Assembly (NCBI GenBank): GCA_025056955.1
Contig: JANWYL010000020.1
Span: forward strand, 1 to 19,387
DNA: 19,387 nt
Direction of reading: 5' to 3'
DNA from: Sandaracinaceae bacterium
GTDB lineage: Bacteria > Myxococcota_A > Polyangia > Polyangiales > Sandaracinaceae
In this document: piece after piece, positions 15,542 to 19,387 of the stretch
Layout: each line of letters starts with the position of its first letter
How positions within the stretch are numbered: the first letter of the stretch is position 1
Notes under the pieces: generated by a model
Database searches by the model: none
What the model saw: the letters and a program-made list of their open reading frames with translations, nothing else
What the model was told of the DNA's origin: nothing
Translations under genes and position numbers: made by a program

Positions 15542-17031
15542 GGATCCACCTCATGAGCATGGGTTGAATTTGAAGCGCGATCATGTTCGACCAAGAGTGG
15601 GATCAACCTTTCCATACGCATCCCTCGCGAGCCTTTGATCAAAACAACGTCTTTGGGTTCGAGAAAATCAACCAGCTCGCGCTTGATCTCCTCGACATCC
15701 TTCGCTTCAAAAACCTGGGTAGCACCCAAGTGGCGCACGATTTGCGCCGCAACCTGCATGCGTTCTCCTATCGCAAAAAAGCGGGCTGCGCCGCTTCGGG
15801 CAACCGCCTCTCCAATCAAGCGGTGCTCACCTTCCTCGCAAGGGCCAAGCTCAAGCACATCGCCCAAGACCACGACAAGGCGGCCTTTCCGAGCCCGCGC
15901 AAGCTCAGAACAGGCGTTAAGGGCGTTTTCAATGCTGGGCCTGCTTGCGTTGTAGCTGTCGTCGACCAAGAGGGCTCCCTTGGGCCCTTTGATGCTTCGA
16001 CCGCGGCCAGGAAGCGCTTTCATCGCTTCAAGGGCCAAGCCCGCTCTTTGAATGGCCTCCACACCACCAACGTGGAGGGCCAGGGCCAAGGCCAACCCCC
16101 CGTTGAAAGAAGCGGCCCTTCCAAGCATGGCCAAACGCAGGCGCAAAGGAGGGGATTGGGCTTTGGAGAAGCGGTATTCGCAATGAAAACGGCCATCGGA
16201 GCCAAGGCCAAGCTCGCGGAAGCACACTTCGTGGGCAGGCTCGTGGCCCACGCGAAAATGAGAAGAAGCAGAAGCCGCCACCTGAGGCCTAAGCAAGGGC
16301 TCATCGCCGCCATAGATCAGGGCGGAAAATGGCCCATTCCGCACAAAGCGAAAAAGGGAGCCCTCCTCCTCTGCCACTCCCTCGATGCTCCCAAGCGCCT
16401 CCGTGTGGGTTGCGCCAAGCGCAGTGACAATCGCAACATGGGGGCTCAATGTGGAGGCGAGCTTTGAGATTTCCCCAGGCTGGTTTGAGCCGAGTTCCAA
16501 AACAGCAGCCTCGTGGGCTGCAGTGAGCAAGAACACGCTCATCGGCAATCCCACGCGGTTGTTGAGGTTGCCAGGGCTTCGAAGGGTGTGAATGCCCAAT
16601 GCCTCAAGCACACGGGCACTCATTTCCTTGGTTGTGGTCTTTCCAATGGCGCCCGAGATGGCGATCACCCACCGCAGCCGCCCTTCTTTTTCGAGGCGTT
16701 CGCGGTGAAAAGCGGCGAGCTGGCCAAGCGCTTCCAGCGTACAACCAACCCGAACAAAGGGCAGGCCGCGCGAGCGCAACAACTCAGCCGCGTCGGCACT
16801 GGAGATGAGGGCAGCACGGGCGCCCTTAGTGAAGGCTTCTTCCAAATGTGCATGGCCATCGTGTTTTTTTCCCACAAGGGCAACAAAAAGCGCGCCCTCT
16901 TTCAGGGTGCGGGAATCGGTTGATACCCCAACTGTGCGCAGTTCCCTAGGCCCAACAAGATGGCCTTTCGTCGCAAACGCAACTTCACCGAGATCAAAGG
17001 ACACCTGGTTTTGGGGAATGGGTGTGGCCAT
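15538..17031 (-). CDS. murF: UDP-MurNAc-tripeptide--D-alanyl-D-alanine ligase
   Basis: MurF adds D-Ala-D-Ala to UDP-MurNAc-tripeptide, completing the pentapeptide in the cytoplasm. The 497-residue product has STDSRTLKEGALFVAL (38-53), the ATP loop GAIGKTTTKEM (127-137), GNLNNRVGLP, LELGSNQPGEIS, VDDSYNASRPS, GDVLELG and LIKGSRGMRME. The ATP loop has Ile129 where MurF enzymes usually have Asn or Ser, and the ELGANHxGEI element reads ELGSNQPGEI; both are mild departures. Met2 of the longest frame, ATG 17031, is chosen over TTG 17034 because of the strong ribosome-binding site. It lies 3 bases after murE and overlaps mraY by 4. Position and motifs together make the assignment firm. Confidence 0.95.
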   Translation of the reverse strand: MATPIPQNQVSFDLGEVAFATKGHLVGPRELRTVGVSTDSRTLKEGALFVALVGKKHDGHAHLEEAFTKGARAALISSADAAELLRSRGLPFVRVGCTLEALGQLAAFHRERLEKEGRLRWVIAISGAIGKTTTKEMSARVLEALGIHTLRSPGNLNNRVGLPMSVFLLTAAHEAAVLELGSNQPGEISKLASTLSPHVAIVTALGATHTEALGSIEGVAEEEGSLFRFVRNGPFSALIYGGDEPLLRPQVAASASSHFRVGHEPAHEVCFRELGLGSDGRFHCEYRFSKAQSPPLRLRLAMLGRAASFNGGLALALALHVGGVEAIQRAGLALEAMKALPGRGRSIKGPKGALLVDDSYNASRPSIENALNACSELARARKGRLVVVLGDVLELGPCEEGEHRLIGEAVARSGAARFFAIGERMQVAAQIVRHLGATQVFEAKDVEEIKRELVDFLEPKDVVLIKGSRGMRMERLIPLLVEHDRASNSTHAHEVDP

Positions 17032-17034
17032 CAA

Positions 17035-18573
17035 TCACCTCCCAACCTTGGCAAGCCTTTGCTTTCGCAACTCAATGGCTTTGCGGGCAATCAGGCGATC
17101 ATCAAAAGGACGGCGCGTGCTTCCGATGATTTGATGGGTTTCGTGCCCTTTTCCGGCGATGAGGACAATGTCACCGGGTTGTGCCGAAAGGATGGCCATC
17201 TCAATTGCCCGCCCGCGATCGATTTCAACGAAATAGCCAGAATGGGCTTGGGAAAGGTGGCAGCCTTCCACCCAGGGAATGCCGAGCCCCTTGAGGCCAC
17301 ATACGATGGCATCGACGATCGATTGAGGATTTTCGCTTCGGGGATTGTCGCTTGTCACGATGACAATATCGGCACGCTCTCCCGCAACCCGACCCATGAG
17401 GGGGCGCTTCCCGGAATCGCGATCACCTCCGCAGCCAAAAACCACAAGAAGGCGCCCCTTCACAAGGGGCCGAAGGGCCTCAAGCATCCGGCCGAGGGCA
17501 TCGGGCGTATGGGCATAATCGACAAACACCCTGACTCCATCAAGACCATCCACCGCCTCAAGCCGGCCTGGCGGCCCTTTGGCAGAAGCGAGGGCCTGAG
17601 CCGCCGCCTCAGGCTCCGTACCAAGGGCCAAAAGCACCGCAAAAGCAACCAAGAGGTTTTCGAGATTGTGGGCGCCAACGAGAGGAGATGTGAGGCGCAT
17701 CTTGCGGCCTTTGACCTCAAGCTCAGCCCAAATGCCCTCTGCGCTCGAGTTGTAGGCGAGCAAGGAGATTTCTGCCTCTCCTTGGGCCCAAGAAGCGATG
17801 CGCCAAAGATCAGGCGCAGCCCGGGCAGAAAGGGCACTGGCCAGCCGCGCCCCCCACGGTGTTCCCATGTGAACCACCTGGTGGTTGGACCCAAGCTCTA
17901 AAAAAAGCCTCGCCTTCGCTTGAAAATAAGCCTCCATCGAAGCGTGAAAATCGAGGTGGTCTTGACTGAGATTTGTGAATGCAACAGTATCAAATGTGAT
18001 TCCATCCACCCGATGAAGGGCCAGCGCGTGGCTTGAAACCTCCATGACCAGATGGGTGGCTCCCTGCTCACTCGCCTTACGGGCGAAACGGGAGATTGCA
18101 TCGGCTTCAGGTGTGGTAAGCGATGTTTCGAAGCGCAAGCCTCCAGGGCCTCTGGCTTCGATCGTTCCCATCAATGCTGGTGCCCAACCAAGCCTTCGAA
18201 GCGCATCGTCGATGAGCCAAGTGGTGGTCGTTTTGCCGTTGGTTCCTGTGACTCCAACCACCTTGAGCTTGCGGGTGGGATGCCCATGAATCAGCTCTGC
18301 GATTGGGCCAAGGGCTTTGCGCACATCGTCCACCAAAACGACAGGAACTGGCGAAGTCAGGGGGCGATCGCTGAGAAGCGCCACCGCTCCCCTTTGGAGT
18401 GCATCTTCGATGAATCGAGCGCCATCGTGGTTTTGGCCACGCCAAAACGCAAAAATATCACCTCGTTCAACGGCCCGAGAATCGATGCGAATGTCGCCAA
18501 TCGATGGGTTGCCCTCACCGAGAATTCCCTTAACGAAATGCACTTTGCGCAATGAATCAAATGTGATACTCAT
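17035..18573 (-). CDS. murE: UDP-MurNAc-tripeptide synthetase, meso-diaminopimelate type
   Basis: MurE adds the third residue of the stem peptide. The 512-residue protein has IDSRAVERGDIFAF (30-43), the P loop GVTGTNGKTTT (107-117), SLTTPEA, MEVSSHALALHRVDG, TNLSQDHLDFH, the AKARLF lysine, FVDYAHTPDAL, FGCGGDRDSGKRP and DNPRSENP at 409-416. DNPR is the signature of enzymes that use meso-diaminopimelate rather than lysine, and it lies at nearly the same position as in E. coli (413-416). This implies a Gram-negative type wall. ATG 18573 is chosen over TTG 18585. It overlaps the upstream transpeptidase gene by 4 bases (ATGA). Confidence 0.97.
   Translation of the reverse strand: MSITFDSLRKVHFVKGILGEGNPSIGDIRIDSRAVERGDIFAFWRGQNHDGARFIEDALQRGAVALLSDRPLTSPVPVVLVDDVRKALGPIAELIHGHPTRKLKVVGVTGTNGKTTTTWLIDDALRRLGWAPALMGTIEARGPGGLRFETSLTTPEADAISRFARKASEQGATHLVMEVSSHALALHRVDGITFDTVAFTNLSQDHLDFHASMEAYFQAKARLFLELGSNHQVVHMGTPWGARLASALSARAAPDLWRIASWAQGEAEISLLAYNSSAEGIWAELEVKGRKMRLTSPLVGAHNLENLLVAFAVLLALGTEPEAAAQALASAKGPPGRLEAVDGLDGVRVFVDYAHTPDALGRMLEALRPLVKGRLLVVFGCGGDRDSGKRPLMGRVAGERADIVIVTSDNPRSENPQSIVDAIVCGLKGLGIPWVEGCHLSQAHSGYFVEIDRGRAIEMAILSAQPGDIVLIAGKGHETHQIIGSTRRPFDDRLIARKAIELRKQRLAKVGR
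17036..17043 (-). promoter_or_regulatory. Strong ribosome-binding site of murF
   Basis: GGGAGGTG on the minus strand, almost fully complementary to the 16S rRNA 3' end, lies 4 bases before ATG 17031 and overlaps the murE stop codon. It decides the ATG over the TTG one codon upstream and suggests high or independent initiation for murF. Confidence 0.7.
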
Positions 18574-19387
18574 CGCTTCCTCCAAGGGCCTTCTGCTCCA
18601 AACCAGGTCTTCACTTGATCCTCTTGTTCAAGGGCCTGGGCGGCGAGCACCGAGGGCGGTGTCAGGGTAAGGTGCAAGGTCGTCCCCTCTGGAACGCGCA
18701 GGCCAGGGGGAGGTTCCTGGGCTGTTACAATGCCAGTGCCTGAAAGCTCCGCATGAAAGCCTTGCTCGTCCAAAATTTTGAGGGCTCGTCGAAGAGGTAA
18801 GCCCAAAAGCGATGGCACGATGCGGCCGTTTTCGTTCGATACCGCTAAGGCGCTTGGTTGTTGCAATTGGCCGCCTGGCGCCTGGGGCAGGTTCAGGGAT
18901 GGAGAACGCAAGGCCAGTTTTGGTCGCTCAGTGCGAATGCGTGGGGGCACCCCAAGGTGTTGAAGCGCCGCTTCTCCAACACGTCGAAACACTGGGCCAG
19001 CCACAACGCCACCATAGTGATCGATGACTGGCTCTTGGATCACCACAGCAATCACCAGGCGGGGGGCATCGGCTGGAACAAAACCCACAAAGGAAGAAAG
19101 CCAACGGTTTGTGGCGTATCCCGGCCCGCTGCCTGACATTTGCGCCGTCCCCGTTTTGCCTGCAACAGGGTAGCCATCGATGGCCGCTTCTGCCCCTGTC
19201 CCTCCCTCCCCTGTGACAGCAATCAGCATATCGGCCACAAGGCGTGCCACTTCTTGCGAGAGCACACGCCTCCGAAGCTCAGGCAAAAACTCTTCAACCT
19301 GTCCGCTTTGGCCATCTTCAATCCGACGCACGATGAGCGGCTTCATGAGTTTTCCGCCATTGGCAATCGCTGCCATTGCCATTGCCA
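18570..19387 (-). CDS. ftsI: Division transpeptidase FtsI (PBP3-like) with C-terminal PASTA domain, 3' part
   Basis: FtsI cross-links septal peptidoglycan in the periplasm. Only the last 272 residues are inside the window; the frame is open to its edge. Visible are MAMAAIANGGKLMKP, typical of the segment before the third active-site motif in class B penicillin-binding proteins, then the KTGTAQ motif (codons at 19157-19140). After these come WLSSFVGFVPADAPRLVIAVVI and a linker rich in Pro and Gln. One PASTA domain follows (IVPSLLGLPLRRALKILDEQGF ... VPEGTTLHLTL). PASTA is absent from E. coli FtsI but occurs in deltaproteobacterial and Gram-positive homologues. The catalytic SxxK and SxN motifs and the membrane anchor lie outside. 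It overlaps murE by 4 bases and its position ahead of murE supports FtsI over other penicillin-binding proteins. Confidence 0.93.
   Translation of the reverse strand, partial: AMAMAAIANGGKLMKPLIVRRIEDGQSGQVEEFLPELRRRVLSQEVARLVADMLIAVTGEGGTGAEAAIDGYPVAGKTGTAQMSGSGPGYATNRWLSSFVGFVPADAPRLVIAVVIQEPVIDHYGGVVAGPVFRRVGEAALQHLGVPPRIRTERPKLALRSPSLNLPQAPGGQLQQPSALAVSNENGRIVPSLLGLPLRRALKILDEQGFHAELSGTGIVTAQEPPPGLRVPEGTTLHLTLTPPSVLAAQALEQEDQVKTWFGAEGPWRKR
18579..18583 (-). promoter_or_regulatory. Ribosome-binding site fixing the murE start
   Basis: GGAGG on the minus strand lies 5 bases before ATG 18573, inside the end of the transpeptidase gene. The TTG at 18585 would include this element in its coding region, so the ATG is preferred. 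Confidence 0.65.

Noticed and set aside
15583..16467. 294-codon open frame on the plus strand inside murF
   Set aside because: It is antisense to a gene with clear MurF motifs, has no recognisable domain, and is explained by codon bias of the real gene.
16960..17901. 313-codon open frame on the plus strand across murE
   Set aside because: Antisense to murE, whose motifs are all intact; the translated product has no known features.

Overview
The window is a compact, gene-dense piece of a bacterial chromosome of moderately high G+C. It is almost all housekeeping genes plus a few accessory ones. It has no mobile element, CRISPR array, tRNA or rRNA that I can see. Several features point to a deltaproteobacterial-type lineage, most likely Myxococcota or a relative: an MglA-type GTPase with the TVPGQ signature, a cysteine-rich protein, a kelch-repeat lipoprotein of the style common in myxobacteria, a division transpeptidase ending in a PASTA domain, and meso-diaminopimelate-type MurE. 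The lineage is inferred, not proven.

Layout. Positions 2-343 (+) hold the 3' end of a cysteine-rich protein that starts before the window. Positions 344-1362 are about 1 kb with no convincing gene. A plus-strand run follows: an M81/MlrC-type metallopeptidase (1363-2940), an MglA-like small GTPase (3034-3747), a soluble histidine kinase (3719-4939) and thiamine-monophosphate kinase ThiL (4917-5861). The last three overlap one another by 20-30 bases and are probably translationally coupled. On the minus strand, rsmI (8530 to 7622) is followed after 2 bases by a kelch-repeat lipoprotein gene (7619 to 5892). A lone ABC-2 type permease (8623-9561, +) diverges from rsmI.

From 19387 down to 10781 the minus strand carries a tightly packed division and cell wall (dcw) cluster: ftsI (partial), murE, murF, mraY, murD, ftsW, murG. 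Junctions range from 4-base overlaps to 7-base gaps. Together these genes make the UDP-MurNAc-pentapeptide (MurD, MurE, MurF), transfer it to the lipid carrier (MraY), convert lipid I to lipid II (MurG) and polymerise and cross-link it at the septum (FtsW, FtsI). The cluster does not continue to murC, murB, ftsQ, ftsA or ftsZ. It is followed by prfB (release factor 2), which has a recognisable promoter overlapping the murG stop and is read through a classic programmed +1 frameshift (CTT TGA C) at codon 25.

No clearly novel system is visible. The items most worth a second look are the GTPase/kinase pair, the shortened dcw cluster ending in prfB, the prfB recoding site, the unassigned 1-kb stretch, and the isolated A+T-richer permease.
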